From Natroniella acetigena (GTDB taxonomy: Bacteria; Bacillota; Halanaerobiia; Halobacteroidales; Halobacteroidaceae), in assembly GCF_023227745.1 (NCBI RefSeq), contig NZ_JALKBX010000013.1, forward strand, positions 1-52,417: 52,417 bases of DNA, written 5' to 3'. This document shows, piece by piece, positions 9,568 through 18,803 of this stretch; the stretch's first letter is position 1, and each line of letters starts with the position of its first letter. The notes under the pieces are model-generated. The model worked only from the letters and a program-made list of their open reading frames with translations. It had not been told where the DNA came from and did no database searches. Position numbers and translations under genes: made by a program.

Positions 9568-11535
9568 TTACTTATTATCATCATTTTTATTTCCAACAAA
9601 TTTATCACTGATCCCTAAATCAGAATCTACTCTTATTTTTATAGTTTCATATTGCTTTTCAAAATCTAATAAATTATCTATTTCCCATTCCTTAAACTCC
9701 CAATCTTCACCCGCTACTAGCTTGACTTTCATTTCTTTATTTTCGTCATACTTATCTTTACTTGGAAATAACTCTATATTACCTTCCCCTTCATAATATG
9801 TTGATATTGTAGATTTATTGACCTTCTCCTTTTTATCAACCAATAATGCATTACTTAATCTATCTAAATAAAAATCACTATTATAAGGCATTATCCAATA
9901 ATAATACCCCTCTTTTACATCTGAATAACTATTATTATCAACATTAGCTACTGGCAAAATTAAATCATTAATGTCCTTTCTTTCAGTCTTAAAGATATAG
10001 TAATTATTTATCTCATCTTGGCTCTCCCAAGTTAAATTACCATTATCATCTATCTTTAAATTATTGACGGTATAAGCTATATTACTACTTCTGTTTCCAT
10101 AATTCACAAAATGAAATACTACTACACTTAAAATTAAAATTAAGAGTACCAAATTATTTATTTTTTTCTTTTTAACTTCCTTTTTCAATTCATCTTCATA
10201 CTCTATCATTTTATTTTCTTTTTTTTCTAATTTCATCTCTAACTTTTCTTTAATTTCATCTCTTTTCTGATTTAATTCATCTATCTTTTTTTCTTTAGCC
10301 TCCAATTCTTTTTCCTTCTGTGCTAAATTATTTTTCGTAGTTTTCAATTTACCTCTAACCTTTGAAATATCGTTTTTTTTATAATTGTTTTTAAATTTAA
10401 CTTTTAAAAAAGTAGCATTATCATTTGGAATCTGATTATATATCCTGTCTTTTATCTCGTCAAAGTTCATCTTAATATCCTCTTCTCCTAAAAACTGCTC
10501 CCATACCCCATCAGAACATAAAAATATCTCATCCTCTTTTTTAATATTAATATAATTATAAAGACCTCGACTCTCTAAAGTAAAAATATCTTCTCGTTTT
10601 AAATCATCTTGACCTATACTCTTAAGCAATATGTTACTGGGATAGTTTTTCTTTTCCTCTCTATTTATCTCTCCTTTTCGGAGTAATGTTGCAACCTGTG
10701 ATTGATCATATGTTATCTTATTTACTTCTCCATCTCTAATAATATATATCCTCGAATCCCCTACATGCCCTACATAAAGTTTTCCCTCCAATAAAACAGC
10801 TATACTAATAGTAGAACCAATCTGTTTTATTTTATTTTGTTCTTTATAATTCAAGACAATCTCATTTACTTTCATTATCGTATCTTTTAAAAAATCTTTC
10901 ACATTTTCTACCTTAAGAGCGGTTTCTTTAAATCTATTAATACTTATGTTAACACAAATTTCACTTGCTTTATCACCATCTTCTCCACCTCCCATTCCAT
11001 CAGCTATTATAAACATCATTTCATCTTTATTCTTTATATAATATCCATAATTATCCTGATTCTCAGTTCTAACAAACCCTACCGTACTAAAAGCCTCTAT
11101 TTTTATTCCGTACTTATTATCCTCTTCAGTCTCATCAGAACCATACATATTTAAATACTTCAATAAATCATTTGGATAAGAATTTCTTTCTTTAAAGTCA
11201 CTCGCTAAAGTCGCTTTTAAAAACTGATATAAACCAACTTTTTTAATTTCAATATCAGATAAAATTCCAGAAAATTCACTTCCAGTTATCCATTTATAAA
11301 GAACCCTTCCATAAAAATAAGATAAAGTTTCTTTATAAATCTCTTCATTTTTTAAATATTCACTTGGATAGTTATTTGCAAAATATTTTGCAAATATAGT
11401 GTTTATTCTTTTTTCATCATTAATAATTTTTTGATTCTGAGGATTTACAATAAATATCCCTTTATCTTCATATTCAGACCATATTTTCAACAAATCTTTC
11501 ATCTTATTAATATTTTCTTCAATATCACTGTTCAA
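9568..11535 (-). CDS. PP2C-family Ser/Thr phosphatase with membrane anchor and extracytoplasmic domain
   Basis: 655 residues from a TTG start at 11535, supported by SD GAGGAGG 7 bases upstream. After an N-terminal helical region (1-145), a PPM/PP2C domain covers about 148-390. Metal-binding motifs are ENQDNYG, DGMGGGEDGD, GDSRIYIIRDG and SDGVWEQF. A coiled coil (about 390-455) leads to one membrane segment (about 461-482). The outer part has a fibronectin-like stretch and ends in a repeat of the divergent InlB B-repeat type (YEGEGNIEL...Y...KEMKVKLVA...FKEWEID). The phosphatase is thus cytoplasmic but tied to a domain outside the membrane, so it could pass an outside signal to the kinase pathway. 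First gene of the operon. Confidence 0.92.
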   Translation of the reverse strand: MNSDIEENINKMKDLLKIWSEYEDKGIFIVNPQNQKIINDEKRINTIFAKYFANNYPSEYLKNEEIYKETLSYFYGRVLYKWITGSEFSGILSDIEIKKVGLYQFLKATLASDFKERNSYPNDLLKYLNMYGSDETEEDNKYGIKIEAFSTVGFVRTENQDNYGYYIKNKDEMMFIIADGMGGGEDGDKASEICVNISINRFKETALKVENVKDFLKDTIMKVNEIVLNYKEQNKIKQIGSTISIAVLLEGKLYVGHVGDSRIYIIRDGEVNKITYDQSQVATLLRKGEINREEKKNYPSNILLKSIGQDDLKREDIFTLESRGLYNYINIKKEDEIFLCSDGVWEQFLGEEDIKMNFDEIKDRIYNQIPNDNATFLKVKFKNNYKKNDISKVRGKLKTTKNNLAQKEKELEAKEKKIDELNQKRDEIKEKLEMKLEKKENKMIEYEDELKKEVKKKKINNLVLLILILSVVVFHFVNYGNRSSNIAYTVNNLKIDDNGNLTWESQDEINNYYIFKTERKDINDLILPVANVDNNSYSDVKEGYYYWIMPYNSDFYLDRLSNALLVDKKEKVNKSTISTYYEGEGNIELFPSKDKYDENKEMKVKLVAGEDWEFKEWEIDNLLDFEKQYETIKIRVDSDLGISDKFVGNKNDDNK

Positions 11536-11603
11536 TTTCTTTCCCTCCTCTATAAGTTAGATTTATATATTCTTACTATAAGCCAACTAATTAATTTGTA
11601 AAA

Positions 11604-11630
11604 ATCATATCTAGTTAAGAAAATAATCAA
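11604..11630 (-). promoter_or_regulatory. Possible promoter of the PP2C-HerA-kinase operon
   Basis: On the minus strand TTGATT (11630-11625) is followed after 15 bases by TATGAT (11609-11604), about 70 bases before the PP2C start. The spacer is two bases short of ideal, so this is tentative. No other good match was seen in the 460-base gap 11536-11999. Confidence 0.3.
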
Positions 11631-11757
11631 CCTTAGTAACTAGTGATAATATTAAATTATGTGATCTTCATTCTTACTTATCACACTTCTCTAAAGGAAA
11701 CTTTTCCCCTTCTATTTCAAACAAAAAACTAGCCAGTTTCTACTAATCATCAAAAAG

Positions 11758-11802
11758 TTAAGGATAGATGACTATTCCACCACTCTCTAATAGATAATTC
11801 AT
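11758..11802 (-). pseudogene. Possible remnant of a MotA/ExbB-type gene start (14 codons)
   Basis: A strong SD (AAGAGGTGA) precedes ATG 11802. The following 14 codons read MNYLLESGGIVIYP and then stop. This looks like the first residues of a MotA/TolQ/ExbB proton channel, which typically begin with such a segment before the first membrane helix. Nothing downstream continues the protein. The rest of the gap 11536-11999 shows no other gene. The match is short and the family call is an inference. Confidence 0.3.
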
Positions 11803-11974
11803 AATATCACCTCTTTATCTTCTTAATTCAAATTTAAATGATCCCAATATCCAAGATTCAACTACCTAAATGTTGTATATGTTTTTATAGCAGAATCTAA
11901 AGCAAAAGATAAATTAACTTCTTTTGGATCTTTTGTTTTGGTAATTTGATAATATATATGAACTTATATTCGGA

Positions 11975-11980
11975 TATAAT
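11975..11980 (+). promoter_or_regulatory. Possible -10 element for the ferritin-like gene
   Basis: A perfect TATAAT lies 20-25 bases upstream of the gene at 12000. No good -35 box lies at 16-18 bases; TTGATA at 11946 is 23 bases away. The promoter may be weak or activator-dependent. Confidence 0.35.
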
Positions 11981-11999
11981 AAAATAAAATCAAAGAGAG

Positions 12000-12449
12000 G
12001 TGAACAATATAGATAACAAGCAAAGCATAGAGAAGTTAAATGAACTTCTAAAAGGAGAAAAGATGGCGGCTACTATTTACGATAAAACAAAGGGGTTACA
12101 GAAAGATTCGCAAGTAAAAGAGCTGCTAGAAGATTTTGCCCAGGATCATCATAGACATGCTCAGCAATTAGAGGAGCGAATAAATCAATTAGGTGGTAAT
12201 CCCAACGAAAATATAGGTGTGTCAGGAATAATGGCAAATATGATGGCAAAGTTAAATGCAATACGAGGGCCAAAACATCTGCTTAAGCAAATTTATAAAG
12301 GAGAATCCATGGGTGTTAAAGCTTATGAAAAACGAATAGACGACTTAGAACCTATAAGTCAAGAAATTGTGCAGGGGCTGATAGAAGAAGATAGGGAACA
12401 TTTAAGAAAATTTGAGGCGAGGGTCGATGAAGAAAGAAGAGAAAGTTAA
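12000..12449 (+). CDS. Ferritin-like (DUF2383/rubrerythrin-type) small protein
   Basis: 149 residues, all helical. Glu and His residues are placed as in ferritin-like diiron bundles: an EKMAATIYDKT helix, a DFAQDHHRHAQQLEE helix, a KGESMGVKAYEKR helix and a final EEDREHLRKFEAR helix. Related proteins occur in stress and redox responses and in spore-formers. The start is uncertain: GTG 12000 is the nearest standard codon, but the SD-like GAGAGGTGA overlaps it. Ideal SD spacing would instead place the start at codon ATA 12009. The gene stands alone and converges with the efflux operon across a shared terminator. Metal binding is inferred from the family-like residues only. Confidence 0.8.
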   Translation: MNNIDNKQSIEKLNELLKGEKMAATIYDKTKGLQKDSQVKELLEDFAQDHHRHAQQLEERINQLGGNPNENIGVSGIMANMMAKLNAIRGPKHLLKQIYKGESMGVKAYEKRIDDLEPISQEIVQGLIEEDREHLRKFEARVDEERRES

Positions 12450-12450
12450 A

Positions 12451-12488
12451 AAGAAGATATGACCTGCTTAAGCAGGTCATATCTTCTT
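12451..12488. terminator. Bidirectional intrinsic terminator
   Basis: A perfect 19-bp inverted repeat (arms beginning AAGAAGATATGACCTG) flanked by A-runs and T-runs. It lies between the convergent ferritin-like gene and the end of the RND operon and can stop transcription in both directions. Confidence 0.93.
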
Positions 12489-12523
12489 TTTATAATTCTT
12501 AACTACTTTTTATCTTTTCATCT

Positions 12524-15500
12524 TTATTGGTTATTAATTGTTAACTCTTCATCACTTTTAATGTTGAATAATCCTTTTACGAAACTACTCAAATCATCAA
12601 GAATAGAATAAAAACACGGAATTACAACTAAGGTCAAAATAGTAGAAAATAACAATCCACTAATTACAACTACTGCCATCGGCTGTTGAACCTCAGCACC
12701 ATCACCCAATCCAAGGGCCAACGGAACCAAAGCCAAAGCGGTAGTCAAAGTCGTCATCATAACCGGCCGTAATCTAATTGGCCCAGCATTCAAGATTGCT
12801 TCTCTACGTGGCTCTCTTTCTCGGCGCACATTGATATAATCAACCATTACAATCGCATTATTGACCACAATACCTGCCAGCATAATTACCCCGATAATCC
12901 CTGGCACACTCAAAGGCATTCTAGCAATCACTAATCCAAGTATTGCTCCAACCAAAGCTAACGGGACAGTCAACATTATCGTAAATGGATGGAGTAAAGA
13001 CTCAAATTGAGAAGCCATCACCATATAAACCAAAATAACTGCTAAAATCATCGCAATACCTAAGTCTCCAAAAGCATCCTGTTGATCCTCAATCTCTCCA
13101 CCATAACTGACCGTATAACCATCAGGAATATTAAGCTGATTAACTCGCTCTTCAATATCAGCTTGAACTGCTCCTAAGCTTCGTCCATGGAGATGGGTTC
13201 TAACTGTAATAGTCCGTTGTTGATTCTCCCGTTCAATACTGGTCAATCCTGTAGCTAGCTCAACATTAGCAACTTGAGATAAAGGAACTACTGCTCCTTG
13301 TGGTGAAGTCAACTTCAGATCCATCAACTGATTAATATTTTCTCTATAATCCTCAGCCAAACGAACCCGAACATCAAACTCCTCTCCACCTTCCTTATAC
13401 TGAGTAGCCACTTGGCCATCTATTGCTGTTCTAATCGTCGAACCTATCTGTTGCACACTAAATCCTAAATCTTTAGCTTGCTGACGATCAATATCAACTT
13501 GTACCTCAGGACGACCCTCATCAATACTCAATCCTACATTACGTGTTCCTTCTACTGCTTCCACTTCCGGTTCAATTTGATCAGCTAACTGACTTAAAAT
13601 ATCAAGGTCCGAACCAGCAATTGTAACCTCAATCGGAGCTCCCATACCTCCGCCACCACCCATTCCAGTAACAGGAGTAACATTAATATCTGCACCAGCA
13701 ATATCAGCTACTAACCCTCTTACCTCTTCAGCAACAACAGAAGTACTCCGTTCTCTATCTGCCAAACCAACCAACTCAGCAGTAACCTGACCAGTATTAG
13801 AATTATCACCTCCAGCTCGACTGGAATAATGTCTTAACTCTGGAATTCCTTCTAATCTTTGTTCAACTTCCTGAACTACTCGATCAGTCTCCCTCAAAGC
13901 CTCTCCTTCAGGCAATTCAACTTGAATATTAAAAATACCTTGATCAGTATCAGGAAGAAACTCAGTCTCAAGAGGAATAATATCCCTTGCTACCCCCACT
14001 CCAAAAAGCAGAACAAAGATAACTAAAAATAATAAAACTAAATAACGATAATTTAAAGATATATCTAAAAATCTTTGATAACCTTTTCTTATCCGTCCAA
14101 ATTCAACTTCAGCTTCATCTTCCCCAATGACTGCATCTTCATTAACCTTCAAAAACTTAGCCGACAACATCGGAATAAAGGTCAAAGCAACAAGTAAAGA
14201 AGCAACTAAAGAGAAGGTTACAGACCAAGCCAAAGCACCAAAGATCTCGGAGGCCAAACCTTCAATATAAACCACAGGTAAAAATACAGCTGCTGTCGTC
14301 AATGTTGAAGCCAAAATTGCTGTTCCTACCTCAGCAGTTCCCTTCTTAGCAGCCTCAATCCTACTCTTTCCTTCCTGCTGAAAGCGATAAATATTCTCTA
14401 ACACAACGATTGCATTATCAACCAACATCCCAATTCCTAAAGCCAAACCACCTAAAGACATTAAATTTAAAGACTGATCGGCAAAATACATCAAAACAAT
14501 CGCTGTAACAATTGAAACTGGAATTGCAGTCCCCACAATCAGCGTACTCCGGATATTTCTTAAGAATAAAAAGAGAACAATCATTGCTAAAAGTCCACCT
14601 AAAACTGCATTCCGTTGCACATTAGCAATAGAATCCTCAATAAACTCAGCTTGATTCTCAACAACTGTCAACTCAAAATTATCTTCATTTCTTTGAATCC
14701 TTTCTACCTCTTCTAAAACTGCATTAGCTACTTGAACAGTATTACTTCCACTTTCCTCTTGAATCTCAAGGCTAATACTCTCCTCACCATTTAAATAACT
14801 ATAAACAGAACGTTCTTTATAATCATCTCTTACTTCAGCAAATTCTGCTAAATCAACTTTAATCCCTTCCGGATTCATCAATTCAACATCACCAATCTCT
14901 TCAACCGATTCAAACTCACCAGCAGTTCTAATCAACAGATCCTTAGTTCCATGATCAACTGAACCACCACTGATATTAACATTTTCAGCTCTTAATTGCT
15001 CAATCACATCTTGAAAACTAAACCCATAATAAATCATTCGATCAGAATCAATATCAACCTGTATCTCCCGCTCCAACCCCCCTGAAATATCAACACTAGC
15101 TACTCCAGGAACTCGCTCCAAAGCAGGTTCAACTATATCCTCAGCTAAATTTCGCAACTCTGCCAAGTCCATATCTCCAGCTAACTCTAAATTCATAATT
15201 GGCATACTATTAGGATCGAATCTAACCACCTGAGGCTTATCAATATCATCAGGAAGATGATCTTCAATCAGCTCTACACTTTCACGCATATCCAAAGTTG
15301 CAAAGTCTAAATCAGTCCCCCAATCAAACTCGATAAAGACTACCGACCGATTAGGATGAGAAAAAGAAGTAACATTAGTTACATTATCAACCACAGCAAT
15401 AGTCTCCTCTATAGGCCGAGTTACACTCTCCTCAATCTCACTTGGAGTTGCTCCATCATAAGTAGTCATTACAACTGCATAAGGAAGATCCATCTCTGGC

Positions 15501-15610
15501 ATCAAATCAACTGGCATCAACGGCAAAGAGACTGCACCCAAGATAATGATTGCCAGTACAATCATGGTAATAGTAACTGAACGATCAACAGAAAAATCAG
15601 ATAGTTTCAT
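12524..15610 (-). CDS. RND-family multidrug efflux transporter (AcrB-like inner membrane pump)
   Basis: 1028 residues, the usual length of the HAE1/AcrB family. The N-terminal helix is followed by two large periplasmic loops and two blocks of membrane helices (about 335-540 and 855-1010). The family segment GMLVDNAIVVLENIYR in helix TM4 keeps the first of the proton-relay aspartates of AcrB, while the second position is Asn, as in many Firmicute members. It should take drugs or lipids from the membrane or periplasm using the proton (or sodium) gradient. Its ATG overlaps the stop of the adaptor gene by one base (TAATG), so translation is coupled. Last gene of the tetR-tolC-acrA-acrB order; a perfect terminator follows. 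Confidence 0.95.
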   Translation of the reverse strand: MKLSDFSVDRSVTITMIVLAIIILGAVSLPLMPVDLMPEMDLPYAVVMTTYDGATPSEIEESVTRPIEETIAVVDNVTNVTSFSHPNRSVVFIEFDWGTDLDFATLDMRESVELIEDHLPDDIDKPQVVRFDPNSMPIMNLELAGDMDLAELRNLAEDIVEPALERVPGVASVDISGGLEREIQVDIDSDRMIYYGFSFQDVIEQLRAENVNISGGSVDHGTKDLLIRTAGEFESVEEIGDVELMNPEGIKVDLAEFAEVRDDYKERSVYSYLNGEESISLEIQEESGSNTVQVANAVLEEVERIQRNEDNFELTVVENQAEFIEDSIANVQRNAVLGGLLAMIVLFLFLRNIRSTLIVGTAIPVSIVTAIVLMYFADQSLNLMSLGGLALGIGMLVDNAIVVLENIYRFQQEGKSRIEAAKKGTAEVGTAILASTLTTAAVFLPVVYIEGLASEIFGALAWSVTFSLVASLLVALTFIPMLSAKFLKVNEDAVIGEDEAEVEFGRIRKGYQRFLDISLNYRYLVLLFLVIFVLLFGVGVARDIIPLETEFLPDTDQGIFNIQVELPEGEALRETDRVVQEVEQRLEGIPELRHYSSRAGGDNSNTGQVTAELVGLADRERSTSVVAEEVRGLVADIAGADINVTPVTGMGGGGGMGAPIEVTIAGSDLDILSQLADQIEPEVEAVEGTRNVGLSIDEGRPEVQVDIDRQQAKDLGFSVQQIGSTIRTAIDGQVATQYKEGGEEFDVRVRLAEDYRENINQLMDLKLTSPQGAVVPLSQVANVELATGLTSIERENQQRTITVRTHLHGRSLGAVQADIEERVNQLNIPDGYTVSYGGEIEDQQDAFGDLGIAMILAVILVYMVMASQFESLLHPFTIMLTVPLALVGAILGLVIARMPLSVPGIIGVIMLAGIVVNNAIVMVDYINVRREREPRREAILNAGPIRLRPVMMTTLTTALALVPLALGLGDGAEVQQPMAVVVISGLLFSTILTLVVIPCFYSILDDLSSFVKGLFNIKSDEELTINNQ

Positions 15611-16857
15611 TAGTTACCACCCCGCTCCACAATCTGAACGCTATCCCCATCAGTTAAATTTTCTTGCCCGCGAATAATTACTTGTTCGCCAACTTCAACC
15701 CCTGATTTAATAACTACCTCTTGAGCACCCATTAATCCAGTCTCAACTTCTCTTCTTTCCGCTTGACCATCTTGATAAACAAAGACAACATCCTGGTCAT
15801 TATCTAACACAACAACTTGCTGTGGTAAAACAATTTCTTCTTCACTTCTTTCTGTTTCAAGTTGAATCTGACTATACATCCCACCTTTGAGCAGATCAGT
15901 TTGATTCTTCAAATTAATCTCAATCCCGTAACTTCGATTTTCACCAGCAACTGGACTAATTTCAGATAATTCTCCTTCATATTCTTGCCCTAAAGATGGA
16001 ATCTCAATCTGACTTCGCTGTCCAACTTGAACTTGGTTAATATACCTTTCACTCAAGTCAGCACTTACCTTGACCTCTTCAAGCTCAGCTATTGCAACAA
16101 TTGGTGAATTAGCTACCATCTCTCCAGCCTCAATATTTAAATTATAAACCTGACCATCAATAGGAGCTGTCACTATTCTATTTTCATACTTAAGCTCTGC
16201 TCCATTCAAGCCAGCTTCAGCTTGCTCTACTTCTGCTTTAGCAGCCTCAATCTCTTCATCACGAGCTCCAATCTCAGCCATCTTCAAATTCAACTCAGCT
16301 AATTGATACTCCTTACTAGCATTAATATACTCTAGTTCACTCTGTTCAAACTGCTGATTAGAGATTGCATTTTGTTTATACAACTCTTGTTGACGCTGGT
16401 ACTCTCTTTTAGCTTGTTGATATCCATTTTCAGCCTGCTCTAACTGTAACTTCAACTGTTCAATCTGCTCTTCTCGTTCCCCAGCCAAAATCCGATCCAA
16501 ATTAGCTTGAGCAGCCTTTAAAACAGCTTGGGCTTGATTTAATTCAACCCGTAAAGGTTCTTCATCAATCTTAAGTAATCGTTCACCTTCTTCTACCTGC
16601 TGTCCAGTCGAAACATAAACTTCTACTACTTCACCTTGAACTTGAGGGGTTACTTGCACCTCTTTACTCGGCTCCGTTCGACCTCCTAAAGTTATATAAT
16701 TAACTACTTCTCCTCTTTGAGCTTCTTCTACTTCAACTGCTACTTCTTGTTGCATATTATTTTGAGCAATTGCTTCTTCTGCTTCTTCTCCATTACTACA
16801 AGCAACAGTTACTAATGGAAATAATAAAACTACTACTACTAACTTTAATTTATGCAT
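15610..16857 (-). CDS. RND efflux periplasmic adaptor, lipoprotein (AcrA-like membrane fusion protein)
   Basis: 415 residues. The signal peptide ends in a lipobox (VTVAC, Cys20), so the mature protein is a lipoprotein held at the inner membrane. It shows the usual membrane-fusion-protein order: beta strand, half-lipoyl (GRTEPSKEVQVTPQVQGEV), a long Gln/Glu-rich coiled-coil hairpin (about 105-220), the second half-lipoyl (NRIVTAPIDGQVYNL), beta-barrel and membrane-proximal domains. It would bridge the RND pump and the TolC channel. It lies 5 bases after the tolC-like gene and is overlapped by the RND gene. Confidence 0.94.
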   Translation of the reverse strand: MHKLKLVVVVLLFPLVTVACSNGEEAEEAIAQNNMQQEVAVEVEEAQRGEVVNYITLGGRTEPSKEVQVTPQVQGEVVEVYVSTGQQVEEGERLLKIDEEPLRVELNQAQAVLKAAQANLDRILAGEREEQIEQLKLQLEQAENGYQQAKREYQRQQELYKQNAISNQQFEQSELEYINASKEYQLAELNLKMAEIGARDEEIEAAKAEVEQAEAGLNGAELKYENRIVTAPIDGQVYNLNIEAGEMVANSPIVAIAELEEVKVSADLSERYINQVQVGQRSQIEIPSLGQEYEGELSEISPVAGENRSYGIEINLKNQTDLLKGGMYSQIQLETERSEEEIVLPQQVVVLDNDQDVVFVYQDGQAERREVETGLMGAQEVVIKSGVEVGEQVIIRGQENLTDGDSVQIVERGGN

Positions 16858-16862
16858 CCTTC

Positions 16863-18146
16863 CTACCTCCCAATCCCTTTAACTTTATAAAGATTAGCCA
16901 ATGCTAAGTTATAATCATAAATTGCACCCAGATAATCACTCTCTATCTCTTGATAAGTTGCTTCGGCTTCAAGAAGATCATTAGTAGTGACCAGACCTTC
17001 CTTATAACTAGCTTTACTCTCTTTTAAATTCTCTTCTGCTTGCTCTAAGCTCAATTCCATTAAGCTAATTCCTTCTTTAGCCTCACTAAGTTCTAATAAT
17101 GCCTCTTCAATCTCTAGCTCAACTAAATCTACTAAATCCTCATATCTTAAATCTAAAATATCAAGTTCCTCTTCAATCTGAGCAAGCTCTGCCCTTCGCT
17201 GTCCACCGTCATACAGATTATAACGTAAAGCAAGACTTACCCTCCAATCACCATCAACTGTAAAGCTATCATCTTGAGCTTCATAATTACCATTTAAAAA
17301 TAAATTTGGATGAGATTCACCCTTCTTTCGCTCCAAATTCAACTCTACAATTTCACGATTAAGCTCTAATAACTCCAAATCTAAACGATTATTTAAAGCA
17401 ACTTCCTTTACTTCATTAAATTGATAACTCTTTTCACTCCAATCCAACTCTTTAACCAACTCCAAATCGGTCTCACGAGGAAGCTTAAGAGTATTCTTTA
17501 AAGCCAATTCAGCTAACTCAGCTCCATTTTTGGCCCTTAAAAGCCCCTGCTCAGCCTGTAATCTCTGTGTCTGAGCTTGAAGTAAATTAGTTCGTGTAAA
17601 GATACCAACTTCATAGTTGGCTTCAGCAGTCTGTACATAATCTTCAATCCGCTCTAAACTCTTTTGGTTAACCTGAACCATCTCTTCAGCCTTTAAAAGA
17701 TTATAATACTGTTCACTAACTTGATAAGCCAATTCTTTCTTCTGCTCCTCTAGCTCCTTTTGGGCAGTCAGCACCCCTTTTTCAGCTTGTTGATAGCTAA
17801 TACTCCGTTGGCCCCCCGTATAAAGAGGCAACTCTAAATCAAGACTGGTAGTGAATCTATTTTGGGATAACTTTTGTTGGGGTTGAAAATCAGATGGTGC
17901 TTCACCTAGCCTAGTATAACCAGCACCCAAATCCAGCTGTGGATAAAAATTGGCCCGGGCAATCTCGACTTGCCTTTCAGCAATCTTGACCTCCCTTCTC
18001 AAACTTTCAATCTGATTATTATTCTCTAAAGCCAGCTCAATCGCTTTCTCTTCCGTTAATTTGATCGACTCTGACCCTAGAACAGGTAGAGCACTGCTAA
18101 CTAAAACAACTAAAACTATCAAACTAGTCAACTTAACTTTCTTCAT
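16863..18146 (-). CDS. TolC-family outer membrane efflux channel
   Basis: 427 residues with an N-terminal signal peptide cleaved near LPVLGSES. It has two OEP repeats: the first includes LEDAL-like LTEEKAIELALENN and the GAGYTR strand, the second a similar strand at about 290-315 followed by long helices. TolC trimers make a barrel in the outer membrane and a periplasmic helical tunnel. Its presence, with RND and adaptor, is direct support for a diderm cell. A gap of 36 bases separates it from the TetR gene, with SD GGGGGAT before its ATG. Confidence 0.94.
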   Translation of the reverse strand: MKKVKLTSLIVLVVLVSSALPVLGSESIKLTEEKAIELALENNNQIESLRREVKIAERQVEIARANFYPQLDLGAGYTRLGEAPSDFQPQQKLSQNRFTTSLDLELPLYTGGQRSISYQQAEKGVLTAQKELEEQKKELAYQVSEQYYNLLKAEEMVQVNQKSLERIEDYVQTAEANYEVGIFTRTNLLQAQTQRLQAEQGLLRAKNGAELAELALKNTLKLPRETDLELVKELDWSEKSYQFNEVKEVALNNRLDLELLELNREIVELNLERKKGESHPNLFLNGNYEAQDDSFTVDGDWRVSLALRYNLYDGGQRRAELAQIEEELDILDLRYEDLVDLVELEIEEALLELSEAKEGISLMELSLEQAEENLKESKASYKEGLVTTNDLLEAEATYQEIESDYLGAIYDYNLALANLYKVKGIGR

Positions 18147-18182
18147 ATGTATCCCCCTTTTTAACTCAATACTGGCTACAAT

Positions 18183-18761
18183 TTATCTGCTAACTCCATT
18201 TAAAAATACATCTTTAATCAATTCTACCTTATCCATTAGATCATTTTGGTAATAAAGATGAGGATTGAAAGTTCTGATCATCCCTAATAATACTCGGGCC
18301 AAATCTAAACTATCCTGATGAGAAGCTATCACCTTTTCTTCTTTAGCTTGATCAATTACCTCAGCTATCGATTCAATCTGAGATCGATTAAAATTTATTA
18401 TGTGATCATGAAAAAACTCTTTATCTACAGCAATTGTACACTCTCTAAACATCTTAGAAACCTTTCTTCCCTGTTGATAAAAATTGAAATAAAGCTGAAT
18501 AATCTCCTCTAACTTTTCCAACGGGTCAATCTCTACTTCAATCTTTTCTTTAACCTTCAACTGTAACTGCTCTAATTTATTGATCAAAATCCCTTGAAAT
18601 AAATCCTTTTTACTATCAAAATACCAATAGACTGTTCCTTTAGCTACTCTTGCTAGATCAGCAATTTCGCTTACCTTAGTCTCATGAAAACCCTGTTCCG
18701 AAAATAAATCAATTGCTGCTGAAATAATATCAGCCTTTTTATTACTCACTTTTTCACCCAT
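18183..18761 (-). CDS. TetR/AcrR-family transcriptional regulator of the efflux operon
   Basis: 192 residues. The N-terminal 50 residues make a TetR helix-turn-helix (AAIDLFSEQGFHETKVSEIADLA, then KGTVYWYFDSKKDLF in two parts); the rest is a helical ligand-binding and dimer domain. ATG 18761 is chosen because AAGGAGTG lies just upstream. It is the first gene of the operon and a clear promoter plus an imperfect palindrome lie immediately upstream, so it most likely represses its own operon until a pump substrate binds. Confidence 0.93.
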   Translation of the reverse strand: MGEKVSNKKADIISAAIDLFSEQGFHETKVSEIADLARVAKGTVYWYFDSKKDLFQGILINKLEQLQLKVKEKIEVEIDPLEKLEEIIQLYFNFYQQGRKVSKMFRECTIAVDKEFFHDHIINFNRSQIESIAEVIDQAKEEKVIASHQDSLDLARVLLGMIRTFNPHLYYQNDLMDKVELIKDVFLNGVSR

Positions 18762-18781
18762 CTAATCACTCCTTATCTCTC

Positions 18782-18797
18782 GACGTACCAGTCAGTC
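18782..18797. promoter_or_regulatory. Probable operator for the TetR regulator
   Basis: The 16-base imperfect palindrome GACGTACCAGTCAGTC lies 7 bases downstream of the -10 box and before the TetR start, resembling TetR/AcrR operators with GACTGACTGGT half sites. Repressor binding here would block transcription. Confidence 0.5.
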
Positions 18798-18803
18798 AAT
18801 TAG

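Noticed and set aside
9029..9796. 255-codon frame on the plus strand
   Set aside because: It lies opposite the FHA gene and the end of the PP2C gene, is Ser/Leu/Phe-rich as expected of an antisense shadow, and has no ribosome site.
1404..11535. Type VI secretion signalling cluster (kinase, PP2C, FHA)
   Set aside because: None of the structural secretion genes is present, and the HerA, vWA and coiled-coil genes do not fit that setting.
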